This document shows, piece after piece, positions 55,245-64,000 of a stretch of 64,000 bases of DNA. The notes under the pieces are model-generated. The model did no database searches, was not told where the DNA came from, and saw only the letters and a program-made list of their open reading frames with translations. Where the stretch lies: assembly GCA_001724265.1 (NCBI GenBank), contig MEDY01000085.1, positions 24,869 to 88,868 on the forward strand. The letters are read 5' to 3'. The DNA is from Rhizaria sp. SCN 62-66 (lineage: Eukaryota; Rhizaria, unplaced). A program made the position numbers and the translations under genes. Numbering within the stretch: position 1 is the first letter of the stretch; each line of letters starts with the position of its first letter.

Positions 55245-55694
55245 CTCTTACCCGATCCCCACAATCGCGCCCCCTGCGCCTCCTGTAGCCCCCCCTGCCC
55301 CACTTACGCCCGCCGCGCCGCCGCAGCACCAGCTGCTGGGCCCCGCGCTGTCGCACTCACTGTCACACTCGGTCTCCCCCACCGCCTCCTCCGTCGCCGC
55401 CTCCGCGGCCGCCACAGCTGTGCCCTCCGCCGCTGATGTCGGCGCTGGCTCTGCTGCCGCTGCGCCTGCGCGGCCGCAGCGGCCCAGTTCGGCGTCGCAG
55501 CGGCCGTCGGTCGTGGCGTCAATGGTGCCGCCGCCGCCCCCGCCGCCGCCCCCGCCGGTGCCCGCCCACGGTCACCCCCACGGCGGAACACACGGCGCTC
55601 ACGGTCTCGCGTTCCCTGAACAGCAGCCCCACCAGCCCGGCAGCACGAGAAACAGCTTCAGCCTGGGCATTCAGCCCCACGCTCTCAGCACCCA

Positions 55695-55729
<35 letters not shown>

Positions 55730-55943
55730 GCGGTGGGGGTGTGGCGACGGCAGCGCTCCACCAGTACCAGCCCACCTTGACGCCCACGTCGTCGTTCCTC
55801 GGGGCGCAAGGCGGCTTGAACGCGAGCTACGGCGGCGGTGGCGGTCTTGCGTCCTACGCGTCCTTCAACGCCACTGGCCTCTCCCCTCTCGCCGCCCCAG
55901 GCCCCGCGCCCGCGCCCAACGCGTCGGTCTCCGGCCACACTCT

Positions 55944-55979
<36 letters not shown>

Positions 55980-56266
55980 CATGTGCGGGCCCGTACCCGC
56001 GGCCTCGACCTCGGCCTCGGCCATGCCCGCGCTGTCCCTGCCGGACCCCGAGGCGCGGCTGCTGTGGGAAGACTACGACACGCCCGACTTCTGGCAGCAG
56101 GCTGAGCGGCTGCGTCACCGCGCGACTGTCTTCGCCAACCGCCTGCGGCGCGACATGACGGCGCTGGGCCCCACGGTCGAGAGCACTTCGGCCGCCGCGT
56201 TCGACCACTTCGCGCACACGGTCGGCGTGGTGCTCGCGCGCCCGCTCCTGGAGCAGCAGCTCGCGC

Positions 56267-56305
<39 letters not shown>

Positions 56306-59300
56306 TGGGCGGGCTCAGGCCGCCGTCAGCTGGCCAGTCACAGGGACAAGGGCCCACCGCAGCCGGGACGCCCGTCTTAAGACCCCGCACGACCGGCAGT
56401 GTGAGCGCGCTCAGCGGCGGCACCACCGCCGGCCACGGCGTCGCTCTGGCAGCCCTATCTACTACCGCGTGCCCGCTCACTGGCAATGATGTGGGGCTCG
56501 CGTCCTCGTCTTCATCGTCGTCCTCGAGTGCGCCCCCGCCGCCGCCGCCGCGCCCGTCGCCCGCACTCTTCTCCCCCAGCGAGCTCACGCACGTCTTCTC
56601 CACGGTGGCGCACTTGCGCTCCGACCTGCGCACCGAGCTTGAGCTGGCGGCCTCGCTCGAGGGCGACCTGGTCCGCCAGGCGCAGGAGCTGCACGAGCAG
56701 TTCGCCAAAACCGAGGCCCTGCGCACGCGTCACGTGGAGAAGACTAAGGCGTTCCTCGCGCTTAAGACCAACGGCGACCCGCGCAAGGCGTACGAGAAGG
56801 CCGTCAAGGTCTCGGCGCTGAGCAAGGAGTTTACCCTCGCGCGCTTCGACCTCTTCGCCGAGCTTACGCAGGTGCACGAGGCCGCGGCGTCAGCGCTGCT
56901 GTCACCGCTGACGCACCGCTTGGGCTCGCTGACGCGCTTCTTCCGTTCCGGCTACGCGCTGCTGGCGCCGCTTGAGGCGCGGACCCAGGCGCTGGCGGCC
57001 GTCTCGGCGCAGGCGGCCGCGGCGGCGCGCGCGCGGGCGGCGCAGCTGGCGTCGATGCGCGAGGCCGTCGTGCTGGCTGCCGACGAGGCTCGCTACGCCA
57101 CGCTCGCGGCCATGGATCCCACTGGCTCAATGGCCGCCGCGGCGGGGATGCTGCCCGCGATGCCGCCCACGCTCACTCTCGCCGCGCTGCAGCAGCAGGC
57201 GCACGCCGCCCTCGCCGCCACGGCCGTGGCGCCCGCCGCCGCACCCGCCTCTGCGGCCGCGGTAGGCGCAGCCTCGGCCTCTGCTGCAGCCTCCGCGGCG
57301 GCGGGTGCAATGTCGCCCGGCTCGGCGCCCGCCGCGGACGGCGCGACGCCCCCCGCTGCCGCTTCTGCTGCCGCCTCCGCCGCCGCAGGCGCGGCAGCCG
57401 CCGCGGCTTACGAGCTGCCCGAGCCTCTGGCGCGCGCAGCGGCCGTGCTGAGCGGCGCCGACGCCTTCGCAGTGGTCGCACCCGGCAGCATCCTCCACGC
57501 GCTGGCGCCCGCCGCCGCCGCGCTGCCCGCCGCGCCCGCCGGCTCCCCGCCCGCGCCCCTGACCGCCGCTGCGGCGGCCGCAACGCTCGCCGCTCCGGGT
57601 TCTGCGGCGGCGGGTGCTGCCGCGGGAGCGGGCGGAGCGCTCGTGTCATCTGCGTCGTCGATGCTAGTGACTTCGTCGTCGACGCTGTGCGCGTCCGAGT
57701 CATCGCTGCTGACGGCGTCGGCGTCGTCGGCGTCCTTCGCCGTCTCTGCTTCCGGCTCGGCCGCCGCGGCGGGTGCGCGCTACCGCGATCTCGAGGCGCG
57801 CCGCGCGAATAGGCCCACGGCGGTGGAGAAGCGGGGGTACCTGTACCTGCCGGCGGCGGCGGGGGGCGCGCGCGTGTGGTGCGAGCTGCTCGAGGGCATG
57901 CTGCTGATCCAGGACCCCAAGGGCCACGCGCCGACGGTGCTGCCGATGATCCTATCGACGGTCAAGCACACGCCTAAGGAGGCCAAGCTGCGGTACGGCT
58001 TCAGCATCATCACACCCACTGCGACGGTGACGCTGCAGGCCGACTCGGCTGCCGTCGCGGACGACTGGGTCGACGTCACGCAGAACGCCATCTCCAATGG
58101 ACTCAAGAAAAACAACGCCAAGGGCGACGGCGGCGGTGGCGGCGGCGGCGGCAGCGCGGGCGCGGGCGACGGCGGGAGCTACTACGGCGCGCTCGGCGCC
58201 GGCGGCAAGGGCAGCAGCTACAACGGCGGCGGCGGTGGCGGCAACGGCGGCACGGGCGCGGGCGGTGTTGGCGGTGTGCGCGACGTGTTCGGGCTGCCAT
58301 CTGCTCAGCAGCACGCGTCGGTGCTGAGCGAGCTGCAGGCCGTCGCGGGCAACGACGCGTGCGCTGACTGCGGCGCCCCGCACCCCGACTGGCTGTCGCT
58401 CAACTTGGGCGTCCTCATCTGCCTCGAGTGCTCGGGCGTGCACCGCTCGCTGGGGGTACACATCTCCAAGGTGCGCTCCGCGACCATGGACAGCATCGAG
58501 TGGTTCAACCTGCAGTACCTCCGCGCGCTGGGCAACGCCACGGCCAACGCCGCCTTCGAGGCCGCGCTGGCGCCCGGCGAGAAGCCCGGCCCCGAGGCCT
58601 CGCGCGCAGACAAGGAGGCCTTCATCCGCGCTAAGTACCACGCCAAGCGCTTTATGCGCGCCCCGCCCAGTGCGCTGCTCGACGCCAACGCCCCCCTGGC
58701 CTCTTCCACCGCCAACGGCGGCGGCGGAGAGGGCGGCGTGCAGATGCAGGCGAACGAGCTCTCGTCGGCGGCGCGGCAGGCGCGCGCAGCGGCGGCGGCG
58801 CAACTGTTTGAGGCGATCCACCAGAACGACCTGGGCGCGCTCTATTGCGCGCTGCATGCGGGCGCAGACCCGCTGTGGGTGTCACCGGAGTCGGACGGCC
58901 GGTCCGCGCTGCACGAGGCCGTCATGTACGCGCTCATCCCCCTCTGTGTCTGCATCCTCTACCACTGCAACACCGGCAGCAACAACAACAACAACAACAA
59001 CAGCAACAGCAGCAGTGGTGGCGGCGCGGGCGGCAGCGGCAGCGGCGGCAACTGCGGCTTCGCGGCCCAGGAGCTGCGCGGGTGGACGATTCTCCACTAC
59101 GCGGCCTACGCCAACTCGCGCCCACTGGTGGACCTGTGTCTGGCGTTCGGCGGCGCCGCGCTGGCACTGGTGCGCGACTGTGAACAGCTCACGCCGCTGG
59201 CCGTGGCGACCAAGTACAAGCCCGCCGAGTCGGAGCAGCAGGGCGACTTCGCGGCCGTCGTCGAGGCCCTCAAGAGCGCCGAGCAGCGCGCGCGCGACAG

Positions 59301-59385
59301 GGCCACCAAGGCCGAAGCGGCGGCGGTCGCGGCCGCGGCGGCCACCAAGGCGTCTTTCTCGTCCGCCTCCGGAGGGCACCACTGA
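55105..59385 (+). CDS. BAR-PH-ArfGAP-ankyrin protein (ACAP/ASAP type)
   Basis: This is one frame of 1,426 residues, ending in TGA. Residues 1-310 are Pro/Gly/Ser-rich, with a 10-fold Gly-Ser repeat. A helical BAR-like domain spans about 315-650, interrupted by a polyglutamine insert (about 387-400). Ala-rich sequence follows. A PH domain lies at about 904-998 (EKRGYLYLPAA, then DDWVDVTQNAI). The ArfGAP domain, about 1071-1190, has the zinc finger Cys1086-X2-Cys1089-X16-Cys1106-X2-Cys1109 and the catalytic Arg1114 in SGVHRSLG. Ankyrin repeats lie at about 1232-1355 (GRSALHEAVMYA and GWTILHYAAYANSRPLVDL), with an Asn/Ser/Gly-rich insert between them. This order is that of ACAP/centaurin-beta and ASAP proteins, which stimulate GTP hydrolysis on Arf at curved membranes during endocytic recycling. 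All catalytic residues are present. Confidence 0.9.
55189..55248 (+). repeat. (GGCTCT)10 repeat coding for (Gly-Ser)10
   Basis: Ten perfect copies of GGCTCT, in frame, in the N-terminal low-complexity part of the ArfGAP gene. The identity at nucleotide level suggests recent expansion and probable length variation between strains. Confidence 0.9.
56263..56304 (+). repeat. CAG repeat coding for polyglutamine in the BAR-like region
   Basis: Uninterrupted CAG codons (about 14) in frame, placed in a loop of the helical BAR-like region of the ArfGAP protein. Nearby AGC runs (about 55698-55728 and 55946-55976) code for polyserine. Confidence 0.85.
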
Positions 59386-59869
59386 GGAAGTCGCGCCCGG
59401 TCGTGAAATAAGTGACTCCAGTGACAGTCAACACACGCGCCGCTCACGGTCCCTTGGCTCACAGTCACTCTGCGACTGCATGCGCACACTCACATATTGC
59501 TAAGTTGATCAAGTGATTTACATATACACGTATATGATTTGGATTAATAATACATAAACTTTACAGGTTTTCGAATTTGCTCTCTATGTGCTTGCATGTG
59601 TATTTTTGTCGTTGATCGTGCCAACTATAACGTATTGTTGCGTAAATGCATCGTGGCGCTAGCAGTCGTCCAGGTGTTTGAAGAGAAGAGGCATTTTCAC
59701 GCATCAGACCCAACAAACAAACCGTAAACAAGCTGCCAAACCTTGTGTGGCCCGCAAAAAGTCGAGATTTCTTCCATATCGGCTCTCATAGTGTGCATTA
59801 TGTGTCCACGTGGAAACGTACGAATAGTGTGTTCGCATGAATACGTCCGTGCGTAGCTGTCCTGCCCAT
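59386..59869. other. AT-rich spacer between convergent genes
   Basis: AT-rich 3' flanks of both genes. No gene, RNA or repeat was seen. Confidence 0.5.
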
Positions 59870-61116
59870 TCAAAGCTTCTTGAAGAAGGACGCGATGGAC
59901 TTAGTCCCAACGGCGCTCTGTGCAAGCTTGGCGCGCGCGCGGTCGCCCGCCGTCTGCTTCTCCGCGCCCGCGGCGCCCGCGCTCTTGCGCTTCGCCGCCG
60001 CGGGGTCCCGCATGATCTCCCGATCCGCTGTGAGCACGCCGCTCTCGTTCACCGCCGCGCCAGCGCCGCCCGAGGGCGCGGAGATGTCCGCCGCGGCAAA
60101 CGGCGCGCCGTCGTGCTTGGTGAAGGCCGCCAGCAACGTCTCGGTCATGGCGGGGGTGAGATACTCGCTTGCGAAGCCTAGAGCGGCCGCAAGCACGCCG
60201 GACGCGGCCTCAGACGCGGCACGGCGGCCAGTGTACGCATCAGTGCTCGTCAGGGCACTGCTGCTGTTACTGTCGCTGGCTTTGGTGCTAGTGGCGGGCG
60301 CGAAGGCGGGGAGCGCGGCCATCGCGGCGGCGGTCTTGGCGACCTTGCGGGTCAGCAGTGCCAGCACCAGCTCGTCGCTCAGCCGCACGGCCGACTCTGC
60401 GGTCAACGGCAGCTGCGGCGGCAACGCGGCGCCGGCGTCCGCGCTGCCGGCGGCGCTTGGCTCGCCGGAGACGGTGCAGACGAGGCGCAGGCGCGCGACG
60501 GCGGCGGGCGCGGCGAGGAAGTGGTCAAGCAGCAGCGGCGTGCATGCGTGGCCCGTCGCGGCGGGCAGGAACACCTGCGCCAGCAGCGCAAAGCGGCCGG
60601 GCTCCTCGGCGGTCGGCGCGGCGCGGCCGCGCGCAGCGGCGAGCCAGGGTAGCGCGAGCAGAAGCGGGTCCACGGGCGTGGCGAGATAGAGCGCCCCGTG
60701 GCTCGATACCGAGTTCTCGATGAACCAGCTCGTGGGGTGAGTCTCCGCGTCCGCGGGCGCAAGCGTGTTGATCTCCAGAAACGCGCCGGGCAGCACCAGC
60801 AACTTCACAGTCTTGCCGTAGTGCTTCGGGTGCGGCCAAGAGATAATCTGGCCGCGCGAGATGGTGCGCGTCGCAGTGTCTTCAGCGTCTACTGATACAG
60901 CGGCGCTGGAGGCCTCGCCACGCAGCTGCGCGCTCACACCGGCGTCTGGAAGAGGGGATGGAAGGCGTCAAGTAAAGGAAATAATAAAGGACAGGATCAA
61001 GGCTATGTACGACATGAAGCTAAGATTTCATGCGACACGGCAGGGATCAAAGCAAGTGCAAACGAGAAGGGAGAAATCGGGGACGTACGCTTGATAAAGA
61101 AGACCGTCTGGGGCAT
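59870..61116 (-). CDS. RNASEH2B: ribonuclease H2 subunit B, two exons
   Basis: Exon 1 is 61116-61089 (28 nt, MPQTVFFIK plus one base) and exon 2 is 60945-59870; the protein has 367 residues with TGA. The intron has donor GTACGT and acceptor CTCTTCCAG. The joined start MPQTVFFIKHAGVSAQ parallels the human subunit's QHVFLVSEYL strand. The signature SWFIENSVSSHGALYLATP, followed by VDPLLLAL (from Trp83), matches the Rnh202/RNASEH2B triple-barrel core. The C terminus KSIASFF is a PCNA-binding box of the same atypical form (KSIDTFF) as in human RNASEH2B. The trimeric RNase H2 removes single ribonucleotides and RNA-DNA hybrids from nuclear DNA; subunit B links it to PCNA. Without the intron call the frame would have no ATG at its start. 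Confidence 0.88.
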
Positions 61117-61560
61117 ACTGATCGTGTATAGCGTTGCAATTACAATAAAAGACTAAACGTACAAATTTACTGCAGTGCAGAAAATAACACTTGTTGAGGA
61201 ACTATTGTCACTGAGATTTTGACTGCAGAAAATATCGCGATTTGGGCGCGGAGCGATGACCAGTCACATTTTTCGGTCCAATCCCAAAGTGACGGGCAGC
61301 CTCGTTTGTAACGGACGATTTCGTTGTTTTGGAGTGATTCAGGGCTGTGGTAGCTTTTGATATAATGTAATTAAGATATATTGTTGTCGTGAAGTTTTGA
61401 TACTTGGAAACTAAGTGGCATTTCGTACCGCGGTGTTGTCACTCTGTTTTGTCTCACTTTTCCTTGCGCTGCTTGCTCAAACCTTATTGTTGCCTCAGCG
61501 TCCCAAAACACATCAGATTGCACCGCACCGAGTGGGTACGCGTTTTTTTCCTTCACACAA
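61117..61560. promoter_or_regulatory. divergent promoter region
   Basis: AT-rich region between the starts of RNASEH2B and the last gene. It ends in a T-rich stretch (TTTTTTTCCTTCACACAA) before the ATG. No other feature was seen. Confidence 0.4.
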
Positions 61561-64000
61561 ATGTCGCAACTGGCGCCGGTAGAGTACTACCCCGTCTTTG
61601 CGATCATCGACAAGTCGCTCTTGCCGCAGGAGCTGTCCACCGACATCCTCGCCAACCTGCTCAACAGTGATGATGGCGCTGAGTTCGTCGTCGTGAGCCG
61701 CGAGCAAGTCGATGACGTCTCGGGCAAGGACAAGAAACGCCGCTCCGCCGCGGGCGACACTGCGCGCGGCAAGGGCGCCACGGGCGCGCTGGGCGCCGCA
61801 GCCGCGGCGAAGCCCGACGGCGCGAAGAAGCGTCTCGGTCCCATGGGCAGCAAGGCTGCGGCCGCCGCCGCCGCAGCCGCAGCCGAAGAGGAGAACGAGG
61901 AGGAGGCGCTCATCACCGTTAACGACGACATGCTGGAGCGCATTAAGGAGATTATCCCGCGCGTGCTGGAAGAGAAGGCGACGGAGCTGACTGAGCGCCG
62001 CCGCCTGCAGCTCGAGGCTGCCCTCGCAGGCCCCTCCGGCTCCAACAAGGGCGGCCGCGACAACAGCGCCAACAGCAAGCGCCGCGCCTCCACCGTCGCG
62101 GGCCTCTCGGGTGCCGGTGCCGGCGGCAACGCCTCCGCGCAGCCCGGCGGCGCCGCGGGCGCGCAGGCCCTCGGGAGCGTGCGCTCGTCGTTTTCGCTGT
62201 CTGGCCTGCCCGCGCCGCCCGCGTCGTCGGCGTCCGCGGCCAAGCCCGTCCGGCCCCCGTCCTCGGGCCCGCAGCGGCCGCCCTCAACGGGCAACACGCG
62301 CCGCGCCTCAACCGTTGACGGCTCGGCCCCCGCGTTGCCCTCTTCCGCGGCCGCGGCCGCCGATAGTACCGAGGCGGGGGCGCCGGCGCGGTGTCCTATC
62401 TTCGTCGTACTTGAGGACGTGGTTCGTAAAGCGGGCGATGCGCAGCGCCTGGCGGGTGTGGGGATCGAGCTCGATGCCATCCTTATTCTCCGCGTCGAAA
62501 ACACCGCGGGTGTGCCCGTGTACTTCGCCTCCCAGGCTGACGCACGCGAGTACGGACAGGGCTACCTCTCCTCGCGCCCGCGCTCCAACATTGGCAACGG
62601 GCCCTCCGCCGCCGCGCTCACAGCCGCGGCCGCTGCGCCCGGCACCGCTGGCTCCGCTGCCGCTGTCGGCGCAATGCCGGGCTCCGCGAGCGCAACGCCC
62701 GTGCTGGGCGGCCGCTCCGTGTCGCCCTCCCCCGCGCTCGGCGCTGCTGCTGCTGCGGCCGGCGGTTCCGCCTCGGGCCTCGGCCCCAACTCGCCCTCCT
62801 CTTCCGCTGCCGCTGCCGCAGGTGCCGGCGCGTCGCGCGACGGCGCCGGGAGCGCGCTTGGCGGCCGCCGCTCCGCCGCGCGCACGCCGTTGTCGGGCGC
62901 GCGGGGCCTCTCGCGCGGCGCCGGCGCCGGCGCGGGCGCGGGCGCTGCGGGCGCGGGGCGCGCGGGGCCGGGTTCCGCGGGCGACGACGACGGGCTCGGT
63001 CTCGGACTGGGCTTCTACCCCGGCTCCGGCGCCGCGGGCGCGGGCGGCGCGGGCTCGGGCTCGGGCTCGCGCGCGGTGGCGGCGCCGTCGGCAACGCCCG
63101 GCGTGGCCGTGGTGTCCATGTCCACAGGCGCCGCCGCGGCCGCGCTGTTCCACATCCAGGATGCCGCACTGGCCGCCGAGGACTTCGCCACCTTCCCGGA
63201 CCTGCCTGGCGAGTTGGCCGTGCTGCTGTCGGTCGACACGCGCTTCACCAACCTCGCGTGCCTTTTCGTGCCAGTCAAGCAGCCGCTCGCCGAGCCCGCG
63301 CCTCTGCCGCCCGCACGCGGGCGCGCCGCCGCTGCCGCAGCAGCCGCAGCCAATACCGCGGCCGCGGCCGCCGTCGCTGGCGCCACAGGCGGCGCCGGCG
63401 CGTCCGCCGCATCTGGCCGCCTTGGCGCCCCCGCTGGCGCCGCCTCTGCCGCCGCGGGCGCGTCGCTGTCGTCGCCGCCCGGCCGCGGCCCCCGGTCCGC
63501 GCTGGGCGCCGCCGGAGCCGAGGAAACGCTGCCTCTGACTGGTGCGGCCTCGCGCCGACGCGCCGACGCCGCGGCTGCCGCTGCCGCCGCCGCGGCCGCC
63601 GCCGCCGCGACGGCCGTGGACCCCCTCGCGCCGCAGTCGCTGGACGCGGCCACGGTGGCACGCCACGCGGCGACCGAGGTGCGGCTGTCGCTGCGCGGAC
63701 TTGCCGCCGCCAAGGCGCAGTTCCAGGCCTGGGCCGCCAACGTACCCGTGACCGAGTTCCCCATTGCACCCGTCTCCGCGGCCTCTGCCGCCACAACGGC
63801 CGGCGACGCGCAGGACGGCGCGGCGGCGGCGGCGGACCGGCGGCTGTACGCGCACCTGCTGGACCGCGTGCCGGGCGCGCTATGCTCGGTCCCTGTGCTC
63901 GTAACGGCCATGTTCCACCACGTCGCCGCCGCGCACCTTGTCGAGACGGCCGCCGCCGCGGGCGCACTGCCGCCCACCTTCGGGCTGCCGGGCGGCGCCG
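61561..64000 (+). CDS. Ala-rich orphan protein (3' partial)
   Basis: The frame opens at the ATG at 61561 (MSQLAPVEYYPVFAIIDKSL) and stays open to the window edge, giving at least 813 residues. Residues 1-50 look globular. Residues 115-160 are a charged helix (NDDMLERIKEIIPRVLEEKA). Residues about 279-335 are again globular (PIFVVLEDVV, then IELDAILILRVENTAGVPVYF). About 340-520 is a Ser/Ala/Gly-rich linker. Around 525-580 there is a hydrophobic/acidic block (ALFHIQDAALAAEDFATF, then LPGELAVLLSVDTRFTNL). A further Ala-rich spacer precedes residues 690-813. It looks like small folded blocks separated by long Ala/Gly spacers. No family is recognised and the end is missing. Confidence 0.7.
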   Translation, partial: MSQLAPVEYYPVFAIIDKSLLPQELSTDILANLLNSDDGAEFVVVSREQVDDVSGKDKKRRSAAGDTARGKGATGALGAAAAAKPDGAKKRLGPMGSKAAAAAAAAAAEEENEEEALITVNDDMLERIKEIIPRVLEEKATELTERRRLQLEAALAGPSGSNKGGRDNSANSKRRASTVAGLSGAGAGGNASAQPGGAAGAQALGSVRSSFSLSGLPAPPASSASAAKPVRPPSSGPQRPPSTGNTRRASTVDGSAPALPSSAAAAADSTEAGAPARCPIFVVLEDVVRKAGDAQRLAGVGIELDAILILRVENTAGVPVYFASQADAREYGQGYLSSRPRSNIGNGPSAAALTAAAAAPGTAGSAAAVGAMPGSASATPVLGGRSVSPSPALGAAAAAAGGSASGLGPNSPSSSAAAAAGAGASRDGAGSALGGRRSAARTPLSGARGLSRGAGAGAGAGAAGAGRAGPGSAGDDDGLGLGLGFYPGSGAAGAGGAGSGSGSRAVAAPSATPGVAVVSMSTGAAAAALFHIQDAALAAEDFATFPDLPGELAVLLSVDTRFTNLACLFVPVKQPLAEPAPLPPARGRAAAAAAAAANTAAAAAVAGATGGAGASAASGRLGAPAGAASAAAGASLSSPPGRGPRSALGAAGAEETLPLTGAASRRRADAAAAAAAAAAAAAATAVDPLAPQSLDAATVARHAATEVRLSLRGLAAAKAQFQAWAANVPVTEFPIAPVSAASAATTAGDAQDGAAAAADRRLYAHLLDRVPGALCSVPVLVTAMFHHVAAAHLVETAAAAGALPPTFGLPGGA

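Noticed and set aside
62308-63855. 515-codon minus-strand frame and a 475-codon plus frame over the last gene
   Set aside because: Both are Arg/Gly/Pro-rich shadows of the frame starting at 61561, which has an ATG and globular blocks.

Overview
This window is nuclear DNA from a free-standing eukaryotic genome, most likely a unicellular protist. It carries genes found only in eukaryotes: prefoldin subunit 6, CDC20, a dynamin, an ArfGAP, RNase H2 subunit B, ASCC2 and a Cdc7/SepH-type kinase. Several genes have spliceosomal introns. Coding regions are very GC-rich and Ala/Gly/Ser-rich; spacers are AT-rich and 0.3-1.6 kb long. I cannot name the lineage.

The main result is a variant nuclear genetic code. 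Three genes on the minus strand (951-2099, 24422-32509, 34902-40683) make sense as single proteins only if the nine in-frame TAG codons are read as an amino acid. Several of these TAGs sit inside glutamine runs, so UAG = Gln is the natural reading. All 17 genes whose 3' end is in the window close with TAA (10) or TGA (7); none closes with TAG.

Layout. 1-2100: the end of a membrane protein, then an orphan gene with one in-frame TAG. 3153-7997: a Cdc7/SepH/MAP3K-epsilon-like kinase with a helical repeat tail. 9402-13552: divergent UBL/RanBP2-zinc-finger and FAD oxidoreductase genes. 14081-20184: prefoldin 6 and a WD40/PH-like orphan. 20513-40683: an ankyrin-histone deacetylase fusion, a 2,695-residue orphan, a zinc-finger membrane protein and a 1,866-residue TPR protein. 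42279-54287: ASCC2, a WD40 protein, a five-exon dynamin and CDC20. 55105-64000: a BAR-PH-ArfGAP-ankyrin protein, RNase H2B, and an orphan cut by the window edge.

The genes do not form a cluster or pathway. They look like an ordinary stretch of housekeeping, cell-division, trafficking and RNA/DNA-quality-control genes with several lineage-specific giants. Nine introns are supported by reading-frame closure. Eight of them start GTACG rather than GTAAG, and three first coding exons are only 11, 20 and 28 nt long. No tRNA, rRNA, CRISPR array, transposon or virus-derived gene was seen.
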